Virus record (IMG/VR): IMGVR_UViG_3300025079_000007
Span: 1 to 41,208 of that record
Origin: a virus
Direction: 5' to 3' (one strand)
DNA: 41,208 bases
Below the pieces are notes generated by a model, which made no database searches, was not told the DNA's origin, and saw only the letters and a program-made list of their open reading frames with translations. The position numbers and the translations under genes were made by a program. Position 1 is the first letter of the stretch; every line of letters starts with the position of its first letter. This document shows, one piece after another, positions 9,286 to 18,765 of this stretch.

Positions 9286-10281
9286 TTAACAATTTCCTAC
9301 ACAATTATTAGCAGTGGTTACAACCCCATTACTACTTACTACAACGCATTGTGGAGCACCACCAGTTTCTACTAAATAAGTTCCAGCTGCTTTTTTTGTT
9401 ACTCCAAACTCATCTTCAAATGCCCAATCACCGACAAAGACTGCAGCTGCTGTTCCAGCTGTATTCCCTGGATGAGCTGTAAAAAATGGATTTGAAGTTC
9501 CCGTACATGCAGGAGTGGGTGAGGGACTACATTTAAAGTTATTTAATTGCGTAGGACAAGAGATAAAAATCTGCCACTGTGTCGATTGACAGGGACCGTC
9601 TACTACTACATCTAAAGTAGCAGGGAGCCCTAAAGGTTTAGGAACTACCATCATACACCAACCTGTCATGCCATTCACCAGCGTCACCCCACCCGAAGCT
9701 TGGTCTGTATAAGGACCAACAGTAGTGGCAGTCCCACTATTCACAAAAGAATTAGTAGCAAAGTCATAATTATATATATTTCCTGCGAATGAAGTTCCTC
9801 CACTTCCTGCAGCATTACTTACATTAATAGTACTTCCGTCCATAGTTACACAAGAATAACTACCTATACCACCACCTGTACCTATAAGTCCAGACATATA
9901 CCCATAAGTATTTGAAGAATATTCTGAAGCTACTGTAGGAGTTCCTGAATTATCATAGTCATAAGACCATGTACATCGATCAGGAACGCTAAAAGCGTTA
10001 AATCTAATAAGCACCACTCCCACTGAACTTCCAATGCTGGCCGTAGCTAAATATTTACCAGTTCCACCGCTCCCAGTCACTGTGCTATCACAAGGAATCA
10101 CGCAGGCAGGACAAGTCGTTGCTGCACCTAAAACTCCTCCTGACATCTGTCTAAATATTCCCCCTTGCTGATACCAACCATCAGGGGCTATTGTAGTAAA
10201 GCCTGGATCTGAGTATATAGTTGGTGTAGAAGCAAAACTTGCTCCTGGCCAATAGAAAGTTGTTGAATTAATACATGCCAT
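9286..10281 (-). CDS. Cys/Gly-rich tail surface protein, possible receptor-binding, 331 aa
   Basis: This is an all-beta, Gly/Ser/Thr-rich protein with an unusual number of cysteines. The N-terminal module has IYSDPGFTTIAPDGWYQQGG and then CPACVIPCD at about residues 57-65. The last about 60 residues, ending in SNGVVTTANNCVGNC, resemble the C-terminus of the upstream 1764-residue hub, which ends in PNGVVLQAGTC. The hub also carries CCNCQVPCD, so both share a CxxCxxPCD element. I infer a disulfide- or metal-stabilised module on the tail surface. Position between two tail hub genes supports a tail role. The receptor-binding function is a guess from beta-rich composition. Confidence 0.6.
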   Translation of the reverse strand: MACINSTTFYWPGASFASTPTIYSDPGFTTIAPDGWYQQGGIFRQMSGGVLGAATTCPACVIPCDSTVTGSGGTGKYLATASIGSSVGVVLIRFNAFSVPDRCTWSYDYDNSGTPTVASEYSSNTYGYMSGLIGTGGGIGSYSCVTMDGSTINVSNAAGSGGTSFAGNIYNYDFATNSFVNSGTATTVGPYTDQASGGVTLVNGMTGWCMMVVPKPLGLPATLDVVVDGPCQSTQWQIFISCPTQLNNFKCSPSPTPACTGTSNPFFTAHPGNTAGTAAAVFVGDWAFEDEFGVTKKAAGTYLVETGGAPQCVVVSSNGVVTTANNCVGNC

Positions 10282-10302
10282 ATCTTTATTTTATTTTATT
10301 AT

Positions 10303-13300
10303 TTAACACGTTCCTGCTTGTAATACTACTCCGTTAGGTCCAATTTCTACCCATTGTTTTGGAGATAAAGTTGGTGTTACATTAGGATCTATTATATAAA
10401 AACCTGTTGGCGGATATCCATTTGCAGGATTACATGATGTACTTGTAAATATTACATTTCCTACAACTGGTAATCCTCCACTACCTTGGAAGCCCCACGT
10501 ACTGTTAGCTCCAGGTGAATTAACCTCTGTCTGACATACTTGTGAAAAAGTTGAAGTAACAGGACCAAAGTATACTTTATCACAAGGAACCTGACAATTA
10601 CAACAAACCTCATCAGCACTTGATGGATTAGAGCAATAGCATAACTGTCCTGAACTAACTAATCTGAAATCCCAAATTAAATATAAATAACTATTTGTTA
10701 CCGATACATTTACACCAACTTGAATTGCTTGATATTCTCCTGCCGATGGAGACGTGACAGCCCCACTCACGATAGGAGCGGCAGCCACTACTGTTGCTAT
10801 TTCAGCTGAAGTTGGATTATTAGGATTTGCAAAATACTCAGTAGGTGAGGCGAGTATTCTAAATTTATGCATAGAAGGATCAAAATCAAAATTATCAGTT
10901 CCAAACTTTTGAGTTCTCATTGTAACAGAAGATCCAGAATATGGAAACGCTAATAATGACTGTGTGCCTGTAGCAGTCGCATATTCAGCTGGATCAGGTG
11001 TAGATAATGTTGCTGGATTAAATCCTGTAAAAGGACTAATATTAGTTGCGTTAAACCAGTTATAATTAGTATGGATAGTTTGTCCATTATAATTATTAGA
11101 GTTTACAACTATTTGTCTAACCGTTAATGGCAGTCCTTTAGGGCACTTCACTGTAACATCATATGTAGCAGGCACAATAGGAGAAGGTCCTGTTGGTGTT
11201 AATGTTACTGTACACGATTGAGGAGTATTAGATGTTTTTGTAAAGGTTAATAATGTATTACTTGAAGTTGATGCACTTGCAACTATAGCACCATTCCACT
11301 CTATAGATATACTTACAGTACCTGAACTTATATTAATACCTGTAACAACATCACCAATAACCAACCCTAAATCTACATCATAGGTAATTGATTGCGTACT
11401 ATTAAATTGACTAATAGTAGTATCACAAGGAACTTCGTTTAAAGGTGTAGGAACTTGTTGTAAGTTAGTTCCTAATACATACTCTTTCATATAAGGATCA
11501 TAAGCACCTAATTTTTGAGTAGTTAATTGAGCATTAAAACAATCTCTAAACCAACTATTCATTCCATAAGTTGAAACAACTTGTAGTTGATCACTACCCT
11601 GAGATGCTCCTCTTAAGTTTATTACTGCACCTCTTTTAGTGTCTGTAAAAAACATATCATACCCCCAAGCAGTAAAACTCTCAGGATTAAAACTTATACC
11701 ATATTCTTCTATTCTTGCTATTTGACTTCCTAAAACTTGAGGCACTGAAGCTATTGCTCCCCCACCAGTTGAGTCTGTAATAACATTTTTTTGATTTAAC
11801 ACATAAGATATTCTATCTTCTTGTAAACATAATATATCTGTCTCACGAGAATATAAAACTTGAATAGGACCAAACGATGTCTCTAAATCTTTAAAGTTTA
11901 ATAAACCTAAATTAAATTCATTTAAGTTATTACTGTTAGCTGAACTACTATAAACCCCACTATATGTCATTCCTGCAAATCTATCTGCCTCTTGAAAGTC
12001 TTGGTTAGATACTGCTAAAGTTCTTTCTCCTAAATTAAAAGATTTACCTGCTGGACTGTCATATACTCTATAACTTTCTACTCCATTACCAAAAACATAA
12101 CAATTATAGGCATCCAACACTGTTACCATTGAAGCACCTCCTGATGTTTGGTCTTGACTACCAGCTGATAAACTATAAGAGCCAGCACCACCACTTGGAT
12201 CAAAATCTCTTTTAGCCATGTGATATCCTGGGCCCCCAACAAAGTCAGGCTCTATATCTAAAAGTTCAGAAGCATCATAAAATAAATTTGGATCAGCATC
12301 TCCTGGTACAGTTTCAAAAACAAAAACTCCACCTGCTCGTGTTACCTCAATCTCTAAACGAGCTCTTCCTGGGAACCACCCCGAATCACTATAATTCGCT
12401 TCAAAACATTCAGTTATAGCTCCTTGCCATACAAAAAATTGACCACCCGCTGCATTTTGTCTTATACTTGCCTTTACATTATACTCACTACTTGAGCAAG
12501 CAGAACTTGCACTCGTATATAAAGTATTGTCAAATGATAAAGACATTCCCTCTACACCAGAAGTTCCAGAGGTATTAGTACCCATCTTACTTGCTAAATC
12601 ATCTCCTACTGCCCACTGATGGAAAGTATTGTAATCTTGAGATACTGTAAATGTTCTATCGTAGCTTATATTTCTTCTACAATTATTACCCCCTCTATAT
12701 GCAGCAGCTTTTATTCTAACAGAAGAACCAGCAGGGAGATCATAAGGTGTTCCTGCAGAATCATTTAAATTGTAATTATCAATACAAGAGCCACCTATAC
12801 TACCCCCACTCGTATTTTTTACGCTTTTTTGACCTCTAAAATAAGTAGAGTTTGCTATAGTTTCTGTAGTCCATCCTGAAGGTTTAAGCAACATATATAG
12901 CCCTGGTAAAGATACATCTGTAATACCCTTACCTGAATAAGACTGTATAGCTAACACCACCGATTTAGGTGCTCCAAAAACAGCACCTTGTGTATCTTGT
13001 TTTACTATTAACTCATCTCCTACTTTTAATATATTTTGATTTTGCCCATCTAACTTAAACCACACTTGACTTGGATCTTCCACATCGGCTACGGGAAGTC
13101 CCCCTCCAGGATTTTTTGCAGTCCCATCTTGAGCATAAAATAAATTAGAGTAAATAGTCTCGTAAGTCCCCTGACTTGGTTTTACCACAAACTTATATTT
13201 TTTAGCCCAGTAAGGAGCAAGGTTTGATAAGGTTACTCGTATTTGATTTTTTAAAACACAAGAAGATGGTTCAAAGAACACAGTACAATCTTGACTTGTG

Positions 13301-15597
13301 AGAACTGTAGATGCTCTACCTTCTCCATCCATATATACAATTCCTACTTCATAATCTCTATTAGAATGTAAGCTGGCTGCATCAGCATCTTTTAAAAATG
13401 TTGCTGTAGAAGAAAACCCTAAAAAGTTATAATATCTAATTGCATAAGAATATACTCCTGTTGCTGTTGAGTCTGCTTGATAATACTGAATACAAGGAGC
13501 TTGAAGAGAAAAAGTGTCACCTGAAACAGAGTATGCAAACCCATCATTTAAACATATAGGGGTTGTAGGTGGTCCTCCACTTACTATTGTATAGGCTACA
13601 CCACTTGTTGATAGAGTAGCCGCCCCTCCAGTTGCATCTGTTATTAATATAAAATCTTGTCCTACTGCAATTGCTTGAACAGGAACAGTTGCTGTCAATC
13701 CTGTTAAAGTGTCTATTACAATCTCTGTACCACTCACCCCTAAACCTGCTACTGTACTAAAATCAAATCCAGTTTGTGTTAATTGTCCTGCCACACAAAG
13801 AGTTGCAGGAGGAACTAATGGAGGAATTTGTGGATTACATAATGTAGTTCCACTTGTTATAGGCACTGAAGCACAAGGAGTTGGGAAAGGATTTGTATCT
13901 AAAGCTGTAAGACTACAAAGTGTAGCTGGAGCGTTAGGGATACCACCTATACCTCCACTCACCATTACAAGACCTGTAGTTGCTATAGGGTTCTCAGAAG
14001 AAGCGTAAAATTTATCACTTAAGGTTCCTCCTGTTGAACTGTCAGCACAAGGATATAAAGGTTTTACAACATTATTACCAGTATAACCTTGAGCAAGACT
14101 TCCTCCTATTCTATCTTTAAATTCTTGAGAATTTAACATTGTATTTACATCTGCATAACCTCCAGCTGGAACTGTAAAATTCATAGGAATAACAAAAGGA
14201 GAACTTTGTAAAGCAGGCCCACCAGGACAAAAACCTCCAGTCCCATTCGTACATACCGTAGCAGTAGTTTGTTGTAAAGAAAATCCAAAATTTATAATGG
14301 TATCTTGTTCAATAGGACCACCCCCCGCAGGATTAATATCTGATAAATCAAAAGTGATAACCGAATCAGGCTCATTATGAACACCGTCAAAATTATACAC
14401 TCCATTAGAAGTAACAGGATCTGGTAAATCTACACCTGCTATCTCTCCGCTTGTTGCAGTTACATTATAAGAAATAGGAATCTTTGCCCCACCTTCAGTA
14501 TATCTAATATCATATCCGTCAACATAATTACCATACATCAAACGATTACCTTTTATTGTTTGTGCTTTAGCAGTACGAGGAACATTGTCGTATAATCTTA
14601 ATAACTCATCAGAACCTAATGTAGTATAAATTTCACTATTCCCAAACAGAACTGTTTGAAATTCATTATCTCCCCATGTTAACTCTTCTTTGTTATATCT
14701 CTTAATTACATATATAACAGTAGATGTGCTTTGTTTATATAATAAATCTATTTCCTTTACTCGTTTACTTCCCGTAGAAAACCAAATATCAGCACCATTA
14801 AATCTGTTTTTCATTCCTTGATTCCAATAGTTTTGAATACTTAAAGAGAAAGGAGAAGGCTGAAAGGCTGGGTTAGAAAATAAAGAAGTAGCACTGTATT
14901 GTCCATCCTCATATCTATATCTATAACCAAAAGACAGAAAACGAGTTTCCATATAATTTTCCTGGCCTATAATAACTCGAGGCTTTACATAAGGAGCTCC
15001 CAAAGGAGCTACCTGACCTGCAGTAGTATCAAAATCTTCATAACCTGGAGGCTTAACAATAACGCTTACATCCTCCTCTTCTAACACATCATCCACAGCA
15101 CCAGGGCCTGGATATGCATAATCTGATTTTATATTTATAACTCTTGGAGGGTTTAAATCATCAGTAAAAAATAATAAATTTTCAATCTTATTTACTCCTG
15201 TTATTAAATATTTTTTATCAAAATTTAAAACCGAGGTGCTAACTACATGATAAATTAAAGATCCTAAATTAGTATTATAAGAAACAATTAAATCTACAAC
15301 ACCTGTAGTTACGGAGTTGGGATTATTTTCATTATGAACAAACCAATAAAGAGTTTCGTTTATACCATCTTCATATACTCCAATAGTTCTTACATTTCCT
15401 ATTAAAGGTACTCCTTGAAACTCTAATTGAGTTAAAATAGTATTACCTAAAGAATTTTCTACCGCTCCAATCTCAGTGTTTTCAGTAGATCCTAAACGCA
15501 CATTTAAAGCATCAATATACTCTCCTGGTGGAATAAGTCTTTCATCTACAGACTTATTCATTTTACCAGCTATAAAATTTGTTGAAGTTAAAGGCAT
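10303..15597 (-). CDS. Giant tail hub (crAss-like muzzle / stabilization type), 1764 aa
   Basis: The N-terminus has NFIAGKMNKSVDERLIPPGE followed by YIDALNVRLG and AVENSLGN (residues about 7-50). This is the characteristic opening of crAss-like tail stabilization/muzzle proteins, which form beta-propeller-like hubs at the end of the short tail. The first about 400 residues fit such a fold. The remaining about 1300 residues are beta-rich, Thr/Ser/Gly-rich insertions and end in a Cys-rich module (CYCSNPSS, CCNCQVPCD) and PNGVVLQAGTC. It directly follows two ring proteins (1 and 2 base gaps), the same order as in crAss-like phages. Length is at the large end for the family, probably from added surface domains. 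The family call is fairly firm; the roles of the insertions are unknown. Confidence 0.8.
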   Translation of the reverse strand: MPLTSTNFIAGKMNKSVDERLIPPGEYIDALNVRLGSTENTEIGAVENSLGNTILTQLEFQGVPLIGNVRTIGVYEDGINETLYWFVHNENNPNSVTTGVVDLIVSYNTNLGSLIYHVVSTSVLNFDKKYLITGVNKIENLLFFTDDLNPPRVINIKSDYAYPGPGAVDDVLEEEDVSVIVKPPGYEDFDTTAGQVAPLGAPYVKPRVIIGQENYMETRFLSFGYRYRYEDGQYSATSLFSNPAFQPSPFSLSIQNYWNQGMKNRFNGADIWFSTGSKRVKEIDLLYKQSTSTVIYVIKRYNKEELTWGDNEFQTVLFGNSEIYTTLGSDELLRLYDNVPRTAKAQTIKGNRLMYGNYVDGYDIRYTEGGAKIPISYNVTATSGEIAGVDLPDPVTSNGVYNFDGVHNEPDSVITFDLSDINPAGGGPIEQDTIINFGFSLQQTTATVCTNGTGGFCPGGPALQSSPFVIPMNFTVPAGGYADVNTMLNSQEFKDRIGGSLAQGYTGNNVVKPLYPCADSSTGGTLSDKFYASSENPIATTGLVMVSGGIGGIPNAPATLCSLTALDTNPFPTPCASVPITSGTTLCNPQIPPLVPPATLCVAGQLTQTGFDFSTVAGLGVSGTEIVIDTLTGLTATVPVQAIAVGQDFILITDATGGAATLSTSGVAYTIVSGGPPTTPICLNDGFAYSVSGDTFSLQAPCIQYYQADSTATGVYSYAIRYYNFLGFSSTATFLKDADAASLHSNRDYEVGIVYMDGEGRASTVLTSQDCTVFFEPSSCVLKNQIRVTLSNLAPYWAKKYKFVVKPSQGTYETIYSNLFYAQDGTAKNPGGGLPVADVEDPSQVWFKLDGQNQNILKVGDELIVKQDTQGAVFGAPKSVVLAIQSYSGKGITDVSLPGLYMLLKPSGWTTETIANSTYFRGQKSVKNTSGGSIGGSCIDNYNLNDSAGTPYDLPAGSSVRIKAAAYRGGNNCRRNISYDRTFTVSQDYNTFHQWAVGDDLASKMGTNTSGTSGVEGMSLSFDNTLYTSASSACSSSEYNVKASIRQNAAGGQFFVWQGAITECFEANYSDSGWFPGRARLEIEVTRAGGVFVFETVPGDADPNLFYDASELLDIEPDFVGGPGYHMAKRDFDPSGGAGSYSLSAGSQDQTSGGASMVTVLDAYNCYVFGNGVESYRVYDSPAGKSFNLGERTLAVSNQDFQEADRFAGMTYSGVYSSSANSNNLNEFNLGLLNFKDLETSFGPIQVLYSRETDILCLQEDRISYVLNQKNVITDSTGGGAIASVPQVLGSQIARIEEYGISFNPESFTAWGYDMFFTDTKRGAVINLRGASQGSDQLQVVSTYGMNSWFRDCFNAQLTTQKLGAYDPYMKEYVLGTNLQQVPTPLNEVPCDTTISQFNSTQSITYDVDLGLVIGDVVTGINISSGTVSISIEWNGAIVASASTSSNTLLTFTKTSNTPQSCTVTLTPTGPSPIVPATYDVTVKCPKGLPLTVRQIVVNSNNYNGQTIHTNYNWFNATNISPFTGFNPATLSTPDPAEYATATGTQSLLAFPYSGSSVTMRTQKFGTDNFDFDPSMHKFRILASPTEYFANPNNPTSAEIATVVAAAPIVSGAVTSPSAGEYQAIQVGVNVSVTNSYLYLIWDFRLVSSGQLCYCSNPSSADEVCCNCQVPCDKVYFGPVTSTFSQVCQTEVNSPGANSTWGFQGSGGLPVVGNVIFTSTSCNPANGYPPTGFYIIDPNVTPTLSPKQWVEIGPNGVVLQAGTC

Positions 15598-15598
15598 A

Positions 15599-16519
15599 TT
15601 ATTTTATCCATTTATCCTGACCTCTTAAGTTTTGCAAGAGTCTGCCAGGGTGTATATTACTTAATCTTAGTTTAGCATTACGGAGTAAAGAAGATTTATC
15701 TTTTCTTGCTCTATTAACTAAATATTCCTGTGCTCCATGTCGGCCATTCAAAATAGCATACTTTATATAAGCATATATAAAGTCTTCAAATAATTTATTT
15801 ACACTAACGCTGGAGTCATCACCATTTTCCATTCCATCTGAAACATATTCTAAAACCACTAACTTTCCAGCCATTCCTGAATTAAAGTTTATTACACCAC
15901 CTTTTCTATTTATACTAAAAGTAGGGTTTACATTTGCTGTTTCTGTATTTAAACCAAATCTTGCACCTACTTGATAATCAAAGTACCAAGCACCGTCTAC
16001 TAAATATCCTTGCTGCCCACTATAAGGACCGTCCCCAAGATACATTGTTTTTTGCTGACTATCTAATCTTTGTTTGTCCCAAAAAGAATTATGAGGTTTT
16101 AAAACATTACCATCAATATCAAATAATATTCTACACTCATGATCTTGCAAGTAAGCTCCACTCCAATTAGTCTGTATATTTTCTGTCATAGGGTAAAGCA
16201 TACCATCTTGCTCTAAAGATATTCTTACCCAGTTTACATAATCTTGTGGTAAAACAAATCTAAGTTGATCACAAATTTGTAATTCTAATATTTTAATTTC
16301 TTTCATTGCATCGTAATTCAACTCTTGAATTCCTCTCTTTGCGTGAAATAAAACTTGATATCTGTTTACATTATTTACTATTTCATTATTACCTTGAAAC
16401 ATTAACATAAAATTATTTACAATATCTTCTAAAGATATGTATTGATAAGATCCCCAGTTTGCATCTGTAGGTACATTCTGACTATTCTCGTAATATTGAT
16501 AATCTGTTATATATGACAT
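15599..16519 (-). CDS. crAss-like ring / head-tail connector protein, 306 aa
   Basis: The N-terminal helical part contains YQVLFHAKRGIQELNYDAMK and then KILELQICDQLRFVLPQDY. This is the hallmark of crAss-like ring proteins that extend the portal into the tail. A beta-rich middle follows, and the C-terminal helix (LFEDFIYAYIKYAILNGR) is Arg/Lys-rich. It is separated by 2 bases from the other ring gene and by 1 base from the tail hub, so the three are probably translated as one unit. The family assignment is by motif and position; the exact ring number cannot be set from sequence alone. Confidence 0.8.
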   Translation of the reverse strand: MSYITDYQYYENSQNVPTDANWGSYQYISLEDIVNNFMLMFQGNNEIVNNVNRYQVLFHAKRGIQELNYDAMKEIKILELQICDQLRFVLPQDYVNWVRISLEQDGMLYPMTENIQTNWSGAYLQDHECRILFDIDGNVLKPHNSFWDKQRLDSQQKTMYLGDGPYSGQQGYLVDGAWYFDYQVGARFGLNTETANVNPTFSINRKGGVINFNSGMAGKLVVLEYVSDGMENGDDSSVSVNKLFEDFIYAYIKYAILNGRHGAQEYLVNRARKDKSSLLRNAKLRLSNIHPGRLLQNLRGQDKWIK

Positions 16520-16521
16520 AA

Positions 16522-17475
16522 TTAACTGCTTTCTTGTATTTCGTTACCCTCTTCTGTTTTTCCAAAGTTATATACCTCCGCCTCTCTAATTTCTATTCCT
16601 ACATACTGACAAATCTTTGCTATTAAAGTTGGCTCATCAGAATCAGGTAATTCAAATTCTTGAAAGTCTGGTTGAGTAGGATCAAATTGAGGTTCTCCTA
16701 ATCCTATATTTAAGAAAGTCCATTTTGGTGCTAACGGATACCTTATATACTGAGTCTGTATAGCACCTGGTTGTAATATAGTAGTAGGGTATACTGTTAT
16801 ATTATTATTTTCTAAAGTGTACGCAGGGTATGTTTGATTCGGAGCAGTTAACATAGAGTTGGTTAAGTAAAATATTTTATTTTGACTTACCCTTTCTACT
16901 TCTCTAATTTTTGTATTAGAATATATAACATAGCTATTACCTATAACTGTAAATATATTTGCACTTAATGTTATAGTCGTAGTATTTACTACTCCCGTAA
17001 CATATGCTTGTTGAAATGTTGTTGTATTTACAACGATACTTCCTATAGCTGGAGTAGGAGAGCTTGTAGGTATAGTAGTCCATCCAACTACAGCTCCATC
17101 TACTAACTGATTTGCTACTGTAGCAGTAGCGGTCCCTGTGAATAAAGGAGTGTTATAATAAAATATTTTATTAATTAAATAATAATCTAATGGTAAAGAA
17201 TAAACATTAGCATTTACTTGAGGTAAAAATACAGTATTAGAAAAACTATCCATTACCTCTACTAAACCTTTTGTAATGTCTGCATAACCTGTACCTGATG
17301 ATCTTGCATTCTGTCTTTGAATCCAATTATTATAGGAATAAAAGTAATCCTCAAACATATCCAGCTGTGCCTGCTTAGCATATAAATTAAAATCTTGTGG
17401 AGTAATATACCCGTAGTTATTTTTATTTGCTATAGCTAATACAGTATTCCTTACTTCATTTATTGATGCCGCCAT
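16522..17475 (-). CDS. crAss-like ring / tail adaptor protein, 317 aa
   Basis: The N-terminus ASINEVRNTVLAIANKNNYG, then YITPQDFNLYAKQAQLDMFE (residues about 3-42), matches the opening helices of a conserved crAss-like ring protein. The middle (residues about 105-185) is a Thr/Val-rich beta domain, and the C-terminus returns to acidic helix. The gene is first in a tail operon. A TATCTTTG -7 element lies 18 bases upstream of its ATG, just after the terminator of the preceding gene. This arrangement suggests that head and tail genes are expressed from separate promoters. Confidence 0.75.
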   Translation of the reverse strand: MAASINEVRNTVLAIANKNNYGYITPQDFNLYAKQAQLDMFEDYFYSYNNWIQRQNARSSGTGYADITKGLVEVMDSFSNTVFLPQVNANVYSLPLDYYLINKIFYYNTPLFTGTATATVANQLVDGAVVGWTTIPTSSPTPAIGSIVVNTTTFQQAYVTGVVNTTTITLSANIFTVIGNSYVIYSNTKIREVERVSQNKIFYLTNSMLTAPNQTYPAYTLENNNITVYPTTILQPGAIQTQYIRYPLAPKWTFLNIGLGEPQFDPTQPDFQEFELPDSDEPTLIAKICQYVGIEIREAEVYNFGKTEEGNEIQESS

Positions 17476-17493
17476 ATTATATAAACATTTTTA

Positions 17494-17501
17494 CAAAGAT
17501 A
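17494..17501 (-). promoter_or_regulatory. Bacteroidota -7 promoter element TATCTTTG for the ring/tail operon
   Basis: TATCTTTG matches TAnnTTTG and lies between the terminator at 17504-17537 and the ATG at 17475. No convincing -33 TTG element is visible. Confidence 0.65.
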
Positions 17502-17503
17502 GT

Positions 17504-17537
17504 AAAAAAAAAGAGGCCCACTTTTTTTGTAGACCTC
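17504..17537 (-). terminator. Intrinsic terminator after the 93-aa head gene
   Basis: On the minus strand GAGGTCTAC pairs with GTGGGCCTC (9 pairs including G-U) around an A-rich loop, followed by a run of nine T. It lies downstream of the 17566-17847 gene and immediately before the next promoter. Confidence 0.85.
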
Positions 17538-17565
17538 TCTTTACTTACTGATATACTTAATCTAA

Positions 17566-17847
17566 TTAAGCATTTAGAATACTCGTTACAGCTTTCGGTA
17601 GATTCATCTCATAATAAGCGTTCTGCCAAGAAGTAGCTAAAGCTATTTCCTGTCCGTCTAAGATAGCTGTGTAAACATCATGAGCAACTTGTACTGCAGT
17701 TGTTACTGTAGTAGTTGTACCATCAACATAGTCGATTGTAACAGTTGCTGCTACACCAGATACATTTGTACCGATTGCTTTAACTCCATCAAGGCTGATC
17801 AACTGACCACTGATAGGAGCATTCGTAATTTTAAGAAATTTTGCCAT
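17566..17847 (-). CDS. Small abundant head decoration-type protein, 93 aa
   Basis: The frame is open further upstream, but the start is set at MAKFLKITNAPISGQ. The upstream part would run across the TATATTTG promoter and A/T leader, and MAKFLKIT fits the style of neighbouring genes. The protein is a compact beta-rich Val/Thr/Ala/Ile sequence (ATVTIDYVDGTTTTV) without Cys. It has its own promoter and its own terminator, so it is a monocistronic unit inside the head genes, as expected for a protein needed in many copies. The likely role is capsid decoration or an auxiliary head protein; this is inferred from context and expression layout. Confidence 0.7.
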   Translation of the reverse strand: MAKFLKITNAPISGQLISLDGVKAIGTNVSGVAATVTIDYVDGTTTTVTTAVQVAHDVYTAILDGQEIALATSWQNAYYEMNLPKAVTSILNA

Positions 17848-17880
17848 TTTATAAAAAGGTTTTAATGGGTTAATAAAGTG

Positions 17881-17888
17881 CAAATATA
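17881..17888 (-). promoter_or_regulatory. -7 promoter element TATATTTG for the 93-aa head gene
   Basis: TATATTTG matches TAnnTTTG, 33 bases upstream of the ATG at 17847 and right behind the terminator at 17892-17918. Confidence 0.6.
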
Positions 17889-17891
17889 CAT

Positions 17892-17918
17892 AAAAAAAAA
17901 GCACCCTTTTAAGGTGCT
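17892..17918 (-). terminator. Intrinsic terminator after the 251-aa head gene
   Basis: On the minus strand AGCACC pairs with GGTGCT around a short A/T-rich loop and is followed by a run of nine T. It ends the transcript of the 17941-18696 gene. Confidence 0.85.
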
Positions 17919-17940
17919 CTTTCTGTTGTATGATTAGAAA

Positions 17941-18696
17941 TTATTTATTTTTCTTTAACATATTTTTAAGTAACTTATATGTCTCTACTCCCTCATCAGT
18001 TTGTAAGTAAGATCCTACTATATCATTAGCATCTTCTCCATAAGGAACAGTTAACATTTTACTTTTATTTTTAGCAAGATTAAAATAAACATCTCTTCCA
18101 TTATTTCTTAATCCTAATAAGTTAGCACTGAAGAACTTAACTACATCATCTGCAACTTGTAATGCGGGATCATTAAGAATGTCAATAAAGTCTTCTGGAT
18201 AGTTTCTTGAGAATACAAGAATGTCTCTTTTTAATTCAGCAGTGCTTAATTTATCTGCCCCTCCTCCTAATAGAACTCTACCAACTGTCTCAAGCATAGC
18301 AATATCTAAGTCTCTTGCTAAAATTTGAGCGTCTAAGATTAATTCTTCGATTTCTAATTCTTCAGCTGCATCTTTAGCATCATCTATTTGCTCATATATC
18401 ATCCCGTTACCAGGATGTAAAGATAAAAAGTGTTGTAAAACTTGATTGGTTCTGTCTACAGTTAAAAATCCATCTTCAAAAACAATAGGCTCCATAATAG
18501 CATTACCATCTTGCTCTTCCTCAAAAGGTGTCTTTTGGTTTCTTGCATAACGAAGTGGTTTATTAATACCTGTTTCTTCATCAAAATAAAGTAATGGGGA
18601 TCTTTTGTTGTGGTGAGAGTTTAACATAAAGCACAATGGTGCTACGTCTCTCTTTAATCTGTACTGTTTTGTAACTGATGTTGTTGTCTTTTTCAT
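17941..18696 (-). CDS. Conserved head-region protein of unknown function, 251 aa
   Basis: The N-terminus is basic (KKTTTSVTKQYRLKRDVAP), followed by a mixed segment with SPLLYFDEETGINKPLRY. Residues about 105-160 are a very acidic helix (DDAKDAAEELEIEELILDAQ), and the C-terminus is helical and basic (LLKNMLKKNK). It directly follows the major capsid gene and has its own terminator. I recall similar proteins next to the capsid gene in Bacteroidota podoviruses but know no function. A head-completion or connector role is possible. Base composition does not differ from the neighbours. Confidence 0.6.
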   Translation of the reverse strand: MKKTTTSVTKQYRLKRDVAPLCFMLNSHHNKRSPLLYFDEETGINKPLRYARNQKTPFEEEQDGNAIMEPIVFEDGFLTVDRTNQVLQHFLSLHPGNGMIYEQIDDAKDAAEELEIEELILDAQILARDLDIAMLETVGRVLLGGGADKLSTAELKRDILVFSRNYPEDFIDILNDPALQVADDVVKFFSANLLGLRNNGRDVYFNLAKNKSKMLTVPYGEDANDIVGSYLQTDEGVETYKLLKNMLKKNK

Positions 18697-18712
18697 TTTA
18701 TTATAATTTAAT

Positions 18713-18720
18713 TAAAGTTA
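18713..18720 (-). promoter_or_regulatory. Weak -7-like element TAACTTTA upstream of the 251-aa gene
   Basis: It has one mismatch (final A) to TAnnTTTG. It sits directly after the capsid-gene terminator and 16 bases before the ATG at 18696, the same arrangement as the two stronger promoters downstream. Confidence 0.4.
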
Positions 18721-18749
18721 AAAAAAAGGGGAGGAGGTTAATCCTCCCC
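18721..18749 (-). terminator. Intrinsic terminator after the major capsid gene
   Basis: On the minus strand GGGGAGG pairs with CCT and CCCC in a strong GC stem, followed by a run of seven to eight T. It lies 17 bases after the capsid stop codon. Confidence 0.85.
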
Positions 18750-18765
18750 TAATGATTGTTAGTTA

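Noticed and set aside
14600-14615. CTGATGAG-like string on the minus strand in the tail hub gene
   Set aside because: It is coding sequence without the other hammerhead parts; a chance match.
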